This document shows positions 43,369 to 52,336 of a stretch of 64,000 bases of DNA, one piece after another. Under the pieces are notes generated by a model. The model saw only the letters and a list, made by a program, of their open reading frames with translations. It searched no databases and was not told where the DNA came from. Source of the stretch: UBA668 sp038234785 (lineage in GTDB: Bacteria > Actinomycetota > Acidimicrobiia > Acidimicrobiales > Ilumatobacteraceae); the NCBI GenBank assembly GCA_038234785.1, contig JBBQTC010000010.1, positions 11,392 to 75,391 on the forward strand, in the 5' to 3' direction. Each line of letters opens with the position of its first letter. Position 1 is the first letter of the stretch. The position numbers and the translations under genes were made by a program.

Positions 43369-44163
43369 TCAGCTAGGTACCGTGGCCGCCGTCGAGCAGG
43401 CCTCGTACTCCTGCCACAGCGGATCGTCGCTCGCTCTCAACTCGTCGGTCGACCGGTCCGCGGGCGCGACCAGCAGACAGCCGACAAACCCGCTGTCCTC
43501 GTCCCTTGTCCGCCATCCGGACTGATATGTGGCGGTGATGTTCGACACCCGGTACACACCGGGTGTCGTCGATCGCACGGTGGCGATCACCCATGTGGCA
43601 CGCGTCTCGTCCTCGCTCACACGAGCGCCGTCGACCGGCACCACCGGCCAGGTCGGGGCGAGTGGCCCGTGCCATGTGCCGAATCCTGTGCCCCCCGTGC
43701 CCTGATACACGGACCACTCCACGGTGGCGTCCGGCGTGACCCGCGCATTCACGCTCCGAAGCTGCGCATCGCTGCCGTCAGCAGACAGAGCGAATCCGAA
43801 GGATGCCTCCTCGCCGCTCTGCACCGCGACGCCGACGAGGTTTCCTTGCGGCCTGCGAATGGACGTGCCACCGGCGAACCACCACACAACCACCGCCGAC
43901 ACGAGCACGACGGCCATCGCGAACCACACGACGCGAGGAGACCGCAACGCCGAGGACGACACGACGTCGCTGGGTCGCTCGAGGAGGGAAGCCACCACCC
44001 GCTCACTCTGCCTGAACCACCGGACTCTGTCCAGCGACCAGATCGGCGGCTGCACCTGCGTCCATCCGCCGTATGGCAGTGATTCGCCGACCGACCGTTT
44101 GTGTCCCACGCTGACCACGAGCGCACGGAAGTCAGCGAGGGACACAGACAACCCTGGTGGCAC
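43369..44163 (-). CDS. Hypothetical single-pass membrane protein
   Basis: 264 aa, not recognised. Cytoplasmic N-terminus of about 75 residues (QPPIWSLDRVRWFRQSERVV), one helix (VVWFAMAVVLVSAVVVWWFAG), then an extracytoplasmic beta-rich domain with two Cys (FVGCLLVAPA and EYEACSTAA) that could pair. The start at GTG 44163 is uncertain. It follows patA by 86 bp on the same strand and ends convergent with the AAC(3)-family gene. Codon pattern looks native. Confidence 0.55.
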   Translation of the reverse strand: MPPGLSVSLADFRALVVSVGHKRSVGESLPYGGWTQVQPPIWSLDRVRWFRQSERVVASLLERPSDVVSSSALRSPRVVWFAMAVVLVSAVVVWWFAGGTSIRRPQGNLVGVAVQSGEEASFGFALSADGSDAQLRSVNARVTPDATVEWSVYQGTGGTGFGTWHGPLAPTWPVVPVDGARVSEDETRATWVIATVRSTTPGVYRVSNITATYQSGWRTRDEDSGFVGCLLVAPADRSTDELRASDDPLWQEYEACSTAATVPS

Positions 44164-44249
44164 GAGTTTCGATCGGCACTACTCGTTCGCGGGCCAGGTC
44201 CGTCTGGGAAGTCAACTTCGCGCAGAGGCGATGCCTCACGCTGCGATGA

Positions 44250-45164
44250 CTAGTAGCCGGGGTCGCTGGGCCAGTTGGGCTGGAACAAATGCCACTGCTC
44301 GGGGGCCCGGCGGATGAGGAACTCGAGTTCACGGGCGAGCACCTGCGTGATGCGAGCCACGTCGTCGCGCAGCCCGCCACCTTGGCGCACGGCCGTCAAC
44401 GGGGGACGCACCAGTGCATGATGCCCGTTGTAGGCGGACGTGTAGTAGCAGCCGACCGGAAGGATCGGGGAGCCGACTCGCAACCCGAGCGTGGCGGGCC
44501 CTGCGGGCAGCGTCGTGCGCTCCCCGAAGAACTCGACCTCGACACCGTTGCGTTCGATGTCGCGATCGCAGAGCAGGCACACGATTTCGTTGTCGCGAAG
44601 CGCGCGCAACACGGCCGGCCCGGCCTTGGGGCCGGTGGGCACAACGGTCATGCCCAACTCCTTGCGCAGATCGGAGAACCACTCGAACAGTTCCGGGGGC
44701 TCGAGCGCCTCGACCACCACGGTCAGCTTGTAGCCCTGATCGGTCATCCAACGGCCGGCCCACTCCCACCCGCCCATGTGCGGCAGGGCAAAGATGCAGC
44801 CGTTCCCGAGTTCGAGCGCTGCGGTGATGTGGCCGAACCCGTCGACGGTGAACGCTCGATCGACGGTTCGCTTCGACAGGTTCGGAAGCCGAAAGCTCTC
44901 CATGTAGTAGCGGGCGTAGCTGTCGAACGCCTGCTGCACCGCAACCCTGAGCGACGCGCCCCGCAGGGCAGGGTTCACCCGGCGGATGTGCCGTTCGATC
45001 ATCTCGCGACGAGCGGGACTGGAGAAGCTGGCGCCGAAGCCGAGGGAACTTGCTGCCGCATTGGCGACGGGTCCTGGCATCAACCTGGCCGCGAGCGATC
45101 CGAGTCGGTAAGCGCCGACGGTGGCGGCGTCGCTGGCGCGCTGGCGAGGTGAAGGTTCCGACAC
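44250..45164 (-). CDS. patA: Phosphatidylinositol mannoside acyltransferase
   Basis: 304 aa from GTG 45164. LPLAT/HtrB-like fold: the HxxxxE-type catalytic motif reads LPHMGGWEWAG, followed by VPTGPKAGPAVLRALRDNEI, CLLCDRDIERNGVEVEFFGE and LPAGPATLGLRVGSPILPVG. Ends EQWHLFQPNWPSD, typical of PatA. It acylates the mannose of PIM at the membrane inner face. Eight bases downstream of pgsA, as in mycobacteria (pgsA1-patA-pimA). Confidence 0.93.
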   Translation of the reverse strand: MSEPSPRQRASDAATVGAYRLGSLAARLMPGPVANAAASSLGFGASFSSPARREMIERHIRRVNPALRGASLRVAVQQAFDSYARYYMESFRLPNLSKRTVDRAFTVDGFGHITAALELGNGCIFALPHMGGWEWAGRWMTDQGYKLTVVVEALEPPELFEWFSDLRKELGMTVVPTGPKAGPAVLRALRDNEIVCLLCDRDIERNGVEVEFFGERTTLPAGPATLGLRVGSPILPVGCYYTSAYNGHHALVRPPLTAVRQGGGLRDDVARITQVLARELEFLIRRAPEQWHLFQPNWPSDPGY

Positions 45165-45172
45165 CGTCGGGG

Positions 45173-45886
45173 TCAGTCCCGTCGAGTGGTGCGACCGGCC
45201 CGGGCGATGCGGGTGTGGCGGCGCTCCGTGCGAACCACTCGGCGCGTCTGACGCCGGCTCCGTCGCATCTCGATCTTCGCCGCGGTGACGGGCGCGACCG
45301 CAGCCTGCTTCCACACCTTGGCGAATCGCTGCACGGCCGTGATCGCGGTGAGCACGAGCATCACCCAGAGGATGGGGAGCAGCAGCACCGGGAACAACAG
45401 ACCGAGGCAGAGTGCGATGATCCGCTCCGCCCGCTCCATCAGCCCACCCTTGGCGTCCAGCCCGAGGGACTCGGCCTTGGCCCGCATGTAGCTGATGACC
45501 GAGCTGAGTGCCATCACCGCGAACGGCAGCACGGCGAGACGAGGGTCGTTGTCGTAGTGCTGACCTGCGGCGAAGTGCCATGCCACGCCACCGAACAACA
45601 GCGCATCGGCGAACCGGTCGATCGTCGAATCGAAGAAGGCTCCTCGCTGGCTGGAGGTGTTCGAGGCCTTGGCCAGGGCGCCATCGAGGAGGTCGGGAAG
45701 TGCCGCGAGCACCACGAGCACGAGGCCGAGACGGAGCCACCCGGCGCCGATGGCCACCGCGGCGCCGACTGCGACCAGCAGGCCGATCACCGTCAGGTGA
45801 TCGGGAGTGAGACCGGTGCGACGGAGGCCGTTCCCCAGCGGTTTCACGGCCTTGTCGACCGGAGTACGGAACTTTCCGTCGAACAT
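45173..45886 (-). CDS. pgsA: CDP-alcohol phosphatidyltransferase, phosphatidylinositol-phosphate synthase
   Basis: 237 aa from ATG 45886 (MFDGKFRTPVDKAVKPLGNG), the start typical of PIP synthases. CDP-OH motif DLLDGALAKASNTSSQRG then FDSTIDRFAD; the usual Arg after DGxxA is Lys here. Five or so helices. Condenses CDP-diacylglycerol with inositol phosphate, the entry to PIMs. ATG lies 7 nt behind TAGCCT. A frame open to 45931 is not needed. Confidence 0.93.
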   Translation of the reverse strand: MFDGKFRTPVDKAVKPLGNGLRRTGLTPDHLTVIGLLVAVGAAVAIGAGWLRLGLVLVVLAALPDLLDGALAKASNTSSQRGAFFDSTIDRFADALLFGGVAWHFAAGQHYDNDPRLAVLPFAVMALSSVISYMRAKAESLGLDAKGGLMERAERIIALCLGLLFPVLLLPILWVMLVLTAITAVQRFAKVWKQAAVAPVTAAKIEMRRSRRQTRRVVRTERRHTRIARAGRTTRRD

Positions 45887-45893
45887 CGGTCCC

Positions 45894-45899
45894 AGGCTA
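45894..45899 (-). promoter_or_regulatory. -10 hexamer TAGCCT, 7 nt before the pgsA ATG
   Basis: Leaderless-type spacing on the minus strand. Confidence 0.5.
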
Positions 45900-45960
45900 G
45901 CCCGACTTCGGCCCAGCGGGGGGCTCCGCATCCGCTGGCCCGAGGTGCGATCATGAGCTC

Positions 45961-46260
45961 ATGAGCAACTCCTCCCCCGACGATCTCGCTGTCGCCTTCC
46001 GTTCGTTCACCCGCCGACTTCACGAAGCGCAAGGCGAAGCGCCCGCAGAGACGACGGCGAGCGCGACCGCAGAGTGTCGCTCACAGCTCGAAGCTGCCGG
46101 ACGTCTGCTGGGCACGTCGGCCGAGCCGGAATCCATCGCCGACGCCATCGCGGCGCGCCACGCCGACGACTGGGACGACGTAACGCTGGAGGGCTTGCGC
46201 TCGATCGCCCTCGACCTTGGCCGCCTGGTGCGCCACGTCGAAGGCCTCACAGAGGGCTGA
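45961..46260 (+). CDS. Small acidic hypothetical protein
   Basis: 99 aa, not recognised. Soluble, Ala/Glu-rich and predicted helical (DDLAVAFRSFTRRLHEAQ, LEGLRSIALDLGRLVRHVEG). ATG 45961 is divergent from pgsA with 74 bp between and has GATCAT 6 nt upstream, a weaker -10 candidate. Followed by a very strong hairpin. Probably real because of its codon pattern and tidy boundaries. Confidence 0.6.
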   Translation: MSNSSPDDLAVAFRSFTRRLHEAQGEAPAETTASATAECRSQLEAAGRLLGTSAEPESIADAIAARHADDWDDVTLEGLRSIALDLGRLVRHVEGLTEG

Positions 46261-46284
46261 CGCCCCCGACTCCGGCCCGCAACT

Positions 46285-46323
46285 GGGCAGGGATCTTCCC
46301 GGAATCCGGGAAGATCCCTGCCC
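46285..46323. terminator. 18-bp perfect hairpin between convergent genes
   Basis: Arms 46285-46302 and 46306-46323 are fully complementary (GGGCAGGGATCTTCCC at the outer 16 bp) around a 3-nt AAT loop. A third partial copy (CCGGGAAGAT) follows near 46333. It starts 24 nt after the small plus-strand gene and ends 41 nt before the next minus-strand stop. No T-run. Confidence 0.7.
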
Positions 46324-46364
46324 AAGAGCATGTCCGGGAAGATGTCGACCCAGAAGCCGACGGA

Positions 46365-46868
46365 TCAGACGTCCCAGTCCTCGAGGGGGTTGTCCTGGAC
46401 GAGGTGTTCCTTCACGGACCCGTCGATGGCATCGACGAGCACCAGACCACGGCGGCGGGGCGGGTCCTCCTCGGAGTAGACCAGCACGCGCCACGTCGGG
46501 CGACTGCGCACGCCGCGCCACACCTGTTGCGCCGACGCGTGACCGACCGGGAACGCGACGGCACCCTGAGCGGCGACGAGCGCCTGGCGCTCGTCGACCC
46601 GCATCCGCCATCCGGACGTGAACGAGAACAGCGCCACGACGGCCAGCAGGATCGCGGCCCAGAGGAACCCGTCGTTGACCAGCGGCGACGAATCCATGCT
46701 GGTCAGCCACAATGCGAGACACACCGCGGCGATGATCGCGTAGAGCACGGCCGGCTTGCGACGACGGCTGTTGTCGGGAAACTCGTAGGGGCCCGCAGCG
46801 CCCGCCACGTCGAGATCGTGGGGCAGTTCGTCGCGGACGTCGTCGTGGTGCTCGGTTGCGTCGCTCAT
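46365..46868 (-). CDS. Hypothetical membrane protein with two helices
   Basis: 167 aa, not recognised. Acidic, His/Asp-rich N-terminus, then two adjacent helices (AVLYAIIAAVCLALWLTSM and DGFLWAAILLAVVALFSF), then a soluble C-terminal domain of about 80 residues (RVLVYSEEDPPRRRGLVLVD) that looks PH-like in length and strand pattern. ATG 46868 lies 10 nt after TAGCCT (46879-46884). Divergent from the dienelactone hydrolase gene. Confidence 0.65.
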   Translation of the reverse strand: MSDATEHHDDVRDELPHDLDVAGAAGPYEFPDNSRRRKPAVLYAIIAAVCLALWLTSMDSSPLVNDGFLWAAILLAVVALFSFTSGWRMRVDERQALVAAQGAVAFPVGHASAQQVWRGVRSRPTWRVLVYSEEDPPRRRGLVLVDAIDGSVKEHLVQDNPLEDWDV

Positions 46869-46917
46869 GGCGTGCACAAGGCTAGGGGCACCGGTGGCCG
46901 TGTGTCACGATGACCGG

Positions 46918-47625
46918 ATGACGACCTTGCGAACCGATCACGTGGCGTGCGGCGATGCCGGCGCGATGGACATGCACATCTGGACCCCGGCGACCGCGCC
47001 GACGGCCGCCGTGCTGCTGATCCAGGAGATCTTCGGTGTCGGGCCGTACATCCGCGCGGTCGCCGAGCGACTGGCCGACGCCGGCTATCTCGTCGGCGCG
47101 CCCGACGTGTTCTGGCGATTCGCCCCCCACTGGGAGGCCGGCCACGACCAAGCGGGCCTCACCGACAGCATGGCGATGGTCCAGCAGCTCGACTTCCCCA
47201 CCGCCGTCGGCGACTGCGTGAGCGCGCTCGCCCACCTCGACACACAGCCCGGCATCGGCGAGCCCTCCGGTGTGATGGGTTTCTGCCTGGGTGGCACGCT
47301 CGCCTGGGCCGTTGCCGCGAACGCCGGCCCCGCGTGTTGCGTGAGCTACTACGGATCCGGCGTGCCATCCATGCTCGGCATGATCGATCAGGTCAACTGC
47401 CCGACGCTGTTCCACTTCGGCAACCAGGACGCGTTCATCCCCAACGAGGGCGTCGAACAGGTGGGGGCCGCGATCGCCGGTCGCGAGGGCTTCGTGCTCA
47501 ACGTCGAGACCGCTGGCCACGCGTTCGACAACCACGAGAGCGAGATGTTCTGGAACGAGTCCGCCGCCACAGCAGCGTGGTCCAAGACCATGGCGTTCCT
47601 GAGCCTGTACCTGCCGGCAGCCTGA
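46918..47625 (+). CDS. Dienelactone hydrolase family protein
   Basis: 235 aa from ATG 46918. Alpha/beta hydrolase with the Cys-Asp-His triad of the family: GFCLGGTLAW (Cys), NQDAFIPNE (Asp) and TAGHAFDNHE (His). Segment LLIQEIFGVGPYIRAVAERL is characteristic. Classical members open dienelactones in aromatic degradation; no pathway partners are nearby, so the substrate is open. Confidence 0.9.
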   Translation: MTTLRTDHVACGDAGAMDMHIWTPATAPTAAVLLIQEIFGVGPYIRAVAERLADAGYLVGAPDVFWRFAPHWEAGHDQAGLTDSMAMVQQLDFPTAVGDCVSALAHLDTQPGIGEPSGVMGFCLGGTLAWAVAANAGPACCVSYYGSGVPSMLGMIDQVNCPTLFHFGNQDAFIPNEGVEQVGAAIAGREGFVLNVETAGHAFDNHESEMFWNESAATAAWSKTMAFLSLYLPAA

Positions 47626-47632
47626 TTCACCG

Positions 47633-48661
47633 TCACCCGAACAGTGGCGGCGGGCGATCGGCGCTCGGCGGCGTGAGACCGATGTGCTCATAGGCGACAG
47701 GCATCGCAACGCGACCGCGCGGTGTGCGGGCGAGCATGCCCTGCTGGATCAGGAACGGCTCGTACATGTCCTCGACCGTCTCGGGCTGCTCGCCGACACT
47801 AATCGCCAGCGTGCTGAGTCCGACCGGACCGCCGGCGAACTGCTTGCAGATCGCGTTGAGGATCGCTCGGTCGACCTTGTCGAGGCCGCGCTCGTCGACG
47901 CCGAAGACGCGCAGTCCCTCGCGGGCGGTGGCCTCGGTGACGGTGCCGTCGCCGCGCACTTCGGCGAAGTCGCGCACGCGCCGCAACAGTCGGTTGGCGA
48001 TGCGCGGCGTGCCACGCGAGCGGCGAGCGATCTCCCACGCACCCTCGGGTGAGATCTGCACCTTCAGGATGCCGGCGGCGCGGCGCACGATGGACTCGAG
48101 CTCGTCGTCGGCGTAGTAGTCGAGGCGGGCGACGAGGCCAAAGCGATCGCGCAGTGGACCGGTGATCATGCCCGTACGAGTGGTGGCGCCGACGAGCGTG
48201 AACCGGGGCAACGACAGGCGGATGCTCGATGCGGCCGGACCTTTGCCGACGACGATGTCGAGCTGGAAGTCCTCCATCGCCGGATAGAGGATCTCCTCCA
48301 CCGCTCGCGACAGCCGGTGGATCTCGTCGATGAACAGCACGTCGCCGTCCTCGAGCTTGGTGAGGATCGCCGCCAGGTCGCCGGCTCGCTCGAGGGCCGG
48401 ACCTGAGGTGATCAGCAGGTGCACACCCATCTCGGCGGCGACGATGCCGGCCATGCTGGTCTTGCCGAGACCCGGCGGACCGGCGAGCAACAGGTGGTCG
48501 GCCGCCTGACCCCGCATCTTTGCGGCCTCGAGGACGATGCCGAGGTGTTCCTTGAGCTCGCCCTGCCCGACGAACTCGCTGAGCCGCTTCGGGCGCAGCC
48601 CGACCTCGTCGGCCTCCTCGTGCTCTGTGACGGGCGCTGGATCCAGGAATTCGTCACGCAC
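47633..48661 (-). CDS. ruvB: Holliday junction branch-migration ATPase RuvB
   Basis: 342 aa. AAA+ with Walker A GPPGLGKTSMAG, Walker B LFIDEIHRLSRAVEE, sensor/arginine regions GATTRTGMITGPLRDRFGL, and a winged-helix C-terminus (EPFLIQQGMLARTPRGRVA). Works with RuvA to move junctions. It overlaps ruvA by 8 nt. Confidence 0.97.
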   Translation of the reverse strand: MRDEFLDPAPVTEHEEADEVGLRPKRLSEFVGQGELKEHLGIVLEAAKMRGQAADHLLLAGPPGLGKTSMAGIVAAEMGVHLLITSGPALERAGDLAAILTKLEDGDVLFIDEIHRLSRAVEEILYPAMEDFQLDIVVGKGPAASSIRLSLPRFTLVGATTRTGMITGPLRDRFGLVARLDYYADDELESIVRRAAGILKVQISPEGAWEIARRSRGTPRIANRLLRRVRDFAEVRGDGTVTEATAREGLRVFGVDERGLDKVDRAILNAICKQFAGGPVGLSTLAISVGEQPETVEDMYEPFLIQQGMLARTPRGRVAMPVAYEHIGLTPPSADRPPPLFG

Positions 48662-49250
48662 GCTTGGCTCCCAACAGTTTCAGCGCGTCGCGCAACAAGG
48701 TGGCTGCGTCGGCCGTGGACGGGAGCTCTCGAAGGGCGTCGCGGATCTCCTCCGGGGCGTACCCGAGGCCGGCGAGGGCTTCGCGCACGTCGCCGATCGC
48801 GGTACTACCGCCGCCGCCACCGCCCACCGGTACCGGGTCGAGCATCGGCAGGTTGAGCCGGTTGCGCAACTCGATCAGCAGCCGCTCGGCGGTCTTCTTC
48901 CCGACCCCGGGGACGAGGGTGAGGGCGCCGAGATCGGTGGTGGCAACGATGTCGACGAGCGCCGACGGCGAGTGTGTGGCGAGGATCGCCAACGCGAGCG
49001 CCGGCCCGATCCCGTGGGTGTTGATGAGCACCTGGAACGTGGCACGTTCGTCGCGGTGCAGGAACCCGAACAGGGTCTGGGTGTCCTCGCGGATGTGGTG
49101 GTGCACGTAGAGGAACGCGGGCGACCCGGGTTCGAGTTCGGCGAGCGCTCGCGGCGTCACCGAGACCAGATAGCCGACGCCGCCGACCTCGAGGAGCACC
49201 GTACCCTCGTCGGTGCGCTCGAGCACCGTGCCTCGCAATGATCCGATCAT
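48654..49250 (-). CDS. ruvA: Holliday junction DNA-binding protein RuvA
   Basis: 198 aa from ATG 49250 (MIGSLRGTVLERTDEGTVLL). OB fold, two HhH motifs (INTHGIGPALALAILA, LVPGVGKKTAERLLIELRNR), Gly-rich linker and domain III (DVREALAGLGYAPEEIRDAL). The start overlaps the ruvC stop as ATGA. Confidence 0.96.
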   Translation of the reverse strand: MIGSLRGTVLERTDEGTVLLEVGGVGYLVSVTPRALAELEPGSPAFLYVHHHIREDTQTLFGFLHRDERATFQVLINTHGIGPALALAILATHSPSALVDIVATTDLGALTLVPGVGKKTAERLLIELRNRLNLPMLDPVPVGGGGGGSTAIGDVREALAGLGYAPEEIRDALRELPSTADAATLLRDALKLLGAKRA

Positions 49251-49768
49251 CGCCCGATCGCCGCCTGCACGCGGCGGCGCATGGGCGCGGCGGCGAGGTA
49301 GCAGAGCGCGAGCGCTGCGGCGTCGGCGGCATCGGCGGGTTTGGGCGGCGTGGCCAGCCCGAGCCGTGCTTGCACCATCCGCTGCACCTGTGCCTTGTCG
49401 GCACCGCCCCAGCCGGCGACGGAGTCCTTGACCTGGTTGGGCGTGAACTGCATCACGTCGCACCCGGCTGCGGCGGCTTCCGCCAACGCGAGCCCGCTGG
49501 CCTGGCCGACGCTCATCGCCGTGCGGACGTTGGTCTGGAAGAAGACCTGCTCGACGGCGACGGCGTGGGGCCGGTACTGAGTGAGCAGCAGGACGAGCTC
49601 GCGCTGCAATTCGGCGAGGCGCTGCGGCAGGGGCGAGGACGGTGGCGTGCGAATGACACCCAGCGCGAGCGGCGTGGTGACGTTCCCGATCGACTGCAGC
49701 ACGGCGTAACCGCAACGGGTGAGACCCGGATCGATTCCCAGCACGATGGTACCCTCACGCACGAACAC
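49247..49768 (-). CDS. ruvC: Crossover junction endodeoxyribonuclease RuvC
   Basis: 173 aa from GTG 49768; GTG 49762 is equally possible. RNase H-like fold with the four acidic residues in LGIDPGLTRCGYAV, AVEQVFFQTNVRTAMSVGQA and KPADAADAAALALC. It cuts junctions delivered by RuvAB. First gene of ruvC-ruvA-ruvB. I looked for an SOS box upstream and did not find a clear one. Confidence 0.95.
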   Translation of the reverse strand: MFVREGTIVLGIDPGLTRCGYAVLQSIGNVTTPLALGVIRTPPSSPLPQRLAELQRELVLLLTQYRPHAVAVEQVFFQTNVRTAMSVGQASGLALAEAAAAGCDVMQFTPNQVKDSVAGWGGADKAQVQRMVQARLGLATPPKPADAADAAALALCYLAAAPMRRRVQAAIGR

Positions 49769-49848
49769 GCGTACGAGGCTAGCCGATGCGGCGCCCGTCG
49801 CCGTGGATCGGTCGGGTCGCGTCACAGCCGATGTGGCAGCGTACGTGC

Positions 49849-51897
49849 ATGCCCCGCCGCGCTCTTCCGTTGTTGCTCGCCGCCACCCTGCTCGTCGCGG
49901 GCTGCAGCGACACCAGCGGGGGCGAGGGCAGCGACGACACGGCGGCCGTCTCCACCTCGCCGACAACCGAATCCGGTCCGACCACCACCGCGCCGCAGGA
50001 TGCGATCCTCACCGACTCGCTCCGCTGCGACCCCCTCGACGAGCAGGGGTGCCTGCTGCCCTGGCCGAACGACGCATTCACGGTGCCTGACCCGTCCACG
50101 GCCACGGGCCGACGACTCGATCTCCACCCCGACAGCACTCCCAAGAACGTCGACGGCGTCCCGATCGACGTCACGGATCAGAACCTGGCCGACGGCTTCT
50201 CCCCCGGGTCCGCGATCCTCGCCTTCGCGCCGGGCCTCGACGTGATCCGCACGGGCATTGCGCCGAGCACCGACATCGGCGCCTCGCTCGCGGACGATGC
50301 ACCGATCGTGCTGCTCGACACCGGCACCGGCGAACGAATCCCGTACTGGGCTGAACTCGACGCACCTGCACCGCCCGGCCAGCAGGTCCTCATGGTTCAT
50401 CCCGCGATCAGCCTCCCCGAGGGCCACCACATCGAGGTCGCATTGCGAGCCATGAAGGACGCGGCCGGTGCCGACATCCCCAGGTCGCCTGCGTTCCAAG
50501 CGGCCATCGACGGAACACCGGAGCCGCTCGAACGCGCACGTCACCTCGGTGACGTGCTCGGCTCGTTGTCCGACGCGGGCGTGGCCATCGACGACCTCTA
50601 CCTTGCGTGGGACTTCACCGTTGCCAGCACCGAGAGTCTCAGCGGACGCATGCTGCACATCCGCGACGATGCGTACGCCTCTCTCGCGACCGATGGCGCA
50701 CCAGCCTTCCGTGTCACCAGCCAGACGGACTCCGGCAACGTGCGAACGATCGACGGCGAGTACGACATCCCCAACTACCTCGACCTCGACGCCGGACCCG
50801 GCAGCAAGTTCGTACTCGGCGCGGACGGGATGCCAGAGCGGAACTCGGCCGCGCCGACGGTGACCGCCTCGTTCCACTGTCTCGTGCCGCTCACCGCCAC
50901 CGGCGCCCATCCGTCGATCGTTTACGGCCACGGTCTCCTCGGTACACGTCACGAGGTCGACGCGCTGTCCTTCGCGCCTCAATCCAATCTCGCAACGGCC
51001 TGCGCGACCGACGAGATCGGCATGAGCAGTGACGACATCGGGTACTTGGCGACGATCCTCGCCGACCTGTCGCTGTTCAACCGCCAGGCCGACCGGATGC
51101 AGCAGGGCCTGCTCGCTCAGCAGTTCCTCGGCCGGCTGCTGAACTCGGCGGCAGGCTTCGCATCCTCACCCGCGTTCCAGGCGGCCGACGGCACACCGCT
51201 GATCGACGTGGGCAACACGGTGTTCGTGGGCAACAGCCAGGGCGGCATCTTGGGCGGAGCGGCGAGCGCCGTCAGTTCGGAGTGGCACCGAGTCGTGCTC
51301 GGTGTCCCAGGAATCGACTATTCGTTGCTCCTACCACGCAGCAGCGACTGGCCGCAGTTCCAGAGGATCTTCGACGTCGCGTACACCGACCCCATCGACC
51401 GACTACTGGGTCTGCAACTCATCCAGTTGCTCTGGGACCGGGGCGAGAACGACGGCTATGCCCAGCACCTGACGAGCGGCCCCTATCCCGGCATCGATGC
51501 CAAGCAGGTGCTGCTGGTGCAGGCGTTCGGTGATCACCAGGTGAGCAACGTGAGCACCGACATCCTCGCCCGAACGCTCGGCGCGACGGTCTACGAACCG
51601 GCGCTGACGGCCGGGCGCAGCAACGACGTGGACCCACAGTGGGGCATCGGCGCGCTCGACCCGACGTCGCCGACCGCGGCGATCATGGTGGTCTGGGACT
51701 TCGGCACCCCTGCTCCCCCACCGGTGAACCTGCCACCCACGGAACCCGAGTTCGGCAAGGATCCCCATGGCGCAGGCTCCGACGAGCCGCGCGTGCTCCA
51801 GCAGGCGTTCACGTTCCTGCTCACCGGGGAGTTCTCGACGAGCGCGTGCGGGGGCAACCTGCCGTGCGTGAGCGACGTGCTCAGCGGGGCAGGCTGA
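49849..51897 (+). CDS. Secreted lipoprotein with alpha/beta-hydrolase-like core
   Basis: 682 aa from ATG 49849. Signal peptide with lipobox LLVAGC (Cys near residue 19), then a Ser/Thr/Asp-rich linker. The body holds YGHGLLGTRHEVDAL (oxyanion-loop-like), a nucleophile elbow GNSQGGILGGA, and LLVQAFGDHQVSNVSTDILA where a catalytic Asp/His would lie. I infer an envelope-anchored esterase or lipase-like hydrolase of unknown substrate. Divergent from ruvC by 80 bp; its 3' end overlaps the convergent bcp gene by 17 bp. Confidence 0.75.
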   Translation: MPRRALPLLLAATLLVAGCSDTSGGEGSDDTAAVSTSPTTESGPTTTAPQDAILTDSLRCDPLDEQGCLLPWPNDAFTVPDPSTATGRRLDLHPDSTPKNVDGVPIDVTDQNLADGFSPGSAILAFAPGLDVIRTGIAPSTDIGASLADDAPIVLLDTGTGERIPYWAELDAPAPPGQQVLMVHPAISLPEGHHIEVALRAMKDAAGADIPRSPAFQAAIDGTPEPLERARHLGDVLGSLSDAGVAIDDLYLAWDFTVASTESLSGRMLHIRDDAYASLATDGAPAFRVTSQTDSGNVRTIDGEYDIPNYLDLDAGPGSKFVLGADGMPERNSAAPTVTASFHCLVPLTATGAHPSIVYGHGLLGTRHEVDALSFAPQSNLATACATDEIGMSSDDIGYLATILADLSLFNRQADRMQQGLLAQQFLGRLLNSAAGFASSPAFQAADGTPLIDVGNTVFVGNSQGGILGGAASAVSSEWHRVVLGVPGIDYSLLLPRSSDWPQFQRIFDVAYTDPIDRLLGLQLIQLLWDRGENDGYAQHLTSGPYPGIDAKQVLLVQAFGDHQVSNVSTDILARTLGATVYEPALTAGRSNDVDPQWGIGALDPTSPTAAIMVVWDFGTPAPPPVNLPPTEPEFGKDPHGAGSDEPRVLQQAFTFLLTGEFSTSACGGNLPCVSDVLSGAG

Positions 51898-52336
51898 GCA
51901 GCACGTCGATGAGCTCGCCGACGGGGCGGAACGTGAGTCCGGCGATGGCGCGGTGCGCGTAGCGGATCACGCCGTGCGCGTCGATGATGAAGACGCTGCG
52001 CCGCGGGAAACCGATCGGGCCGAGGGTGCCGTACGCCGCGGCAACCGCCTTGTCGGTGTCAGCGAGCAGCGGAAACTTGAAGCCGTGCTTGCCGGCGAAC
52101 TTCTCGTGGCTGTCGATGCTCTGCGCCGAGATGGCGATGACGGTCGCGTCGAGCGCGTCGAACTGGGCGAGGTCGTCGTTGTAGCTGTTGAGCTGCTTGG
52201 TGCACACCGGCGTGTCGTCGCCCGGGTAGAACACGAGCACGACGGGGCGGCCGAGGAACTGTGACAGCGACACTTCCGTGCCGCCCGTGCCCGGCAAGGT
52301 GAAGGCAGGGGCCTGGTCGCCGACGGAGACGCTCAC
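51881..52336 (-). CDS. bcp: Peroxiredoxin of the BCP/PrxQ type
   Basis: 151 aa. AhpC/TSA fold; peroxidatic Cys in YPGDDTPVCTKQL. The resolving Cys found five residues later in E. coli BCP is missing (CTKQLN), so it is a 1-Cys form needing an external thiol. Reduces peroxides. GTG 52336 overlaps the yebC stop as GTGA. Confidence 0.93.
   Translation of the reverse strand: MSVSVGDQAPAFTLPGTGGTEVSLSQFLGRPVVLVFYPGDDTPVCTKQLNSYNDDLAQFDALDATVIAISAQSIDSHEKFAGKHGFKFPLLADTDKAVAAAYGTLGPIGFPRRSVFIIDAHGVIRYAHRAIAGLTFRPVGELIDVLLSLPR

Noticed and set aside
49768..49848. SOS (LexA) box upstream of ruvC
   Set aside because: No GAAC-N4-GTTC-type palindrome can be seen; only loose half-sites.
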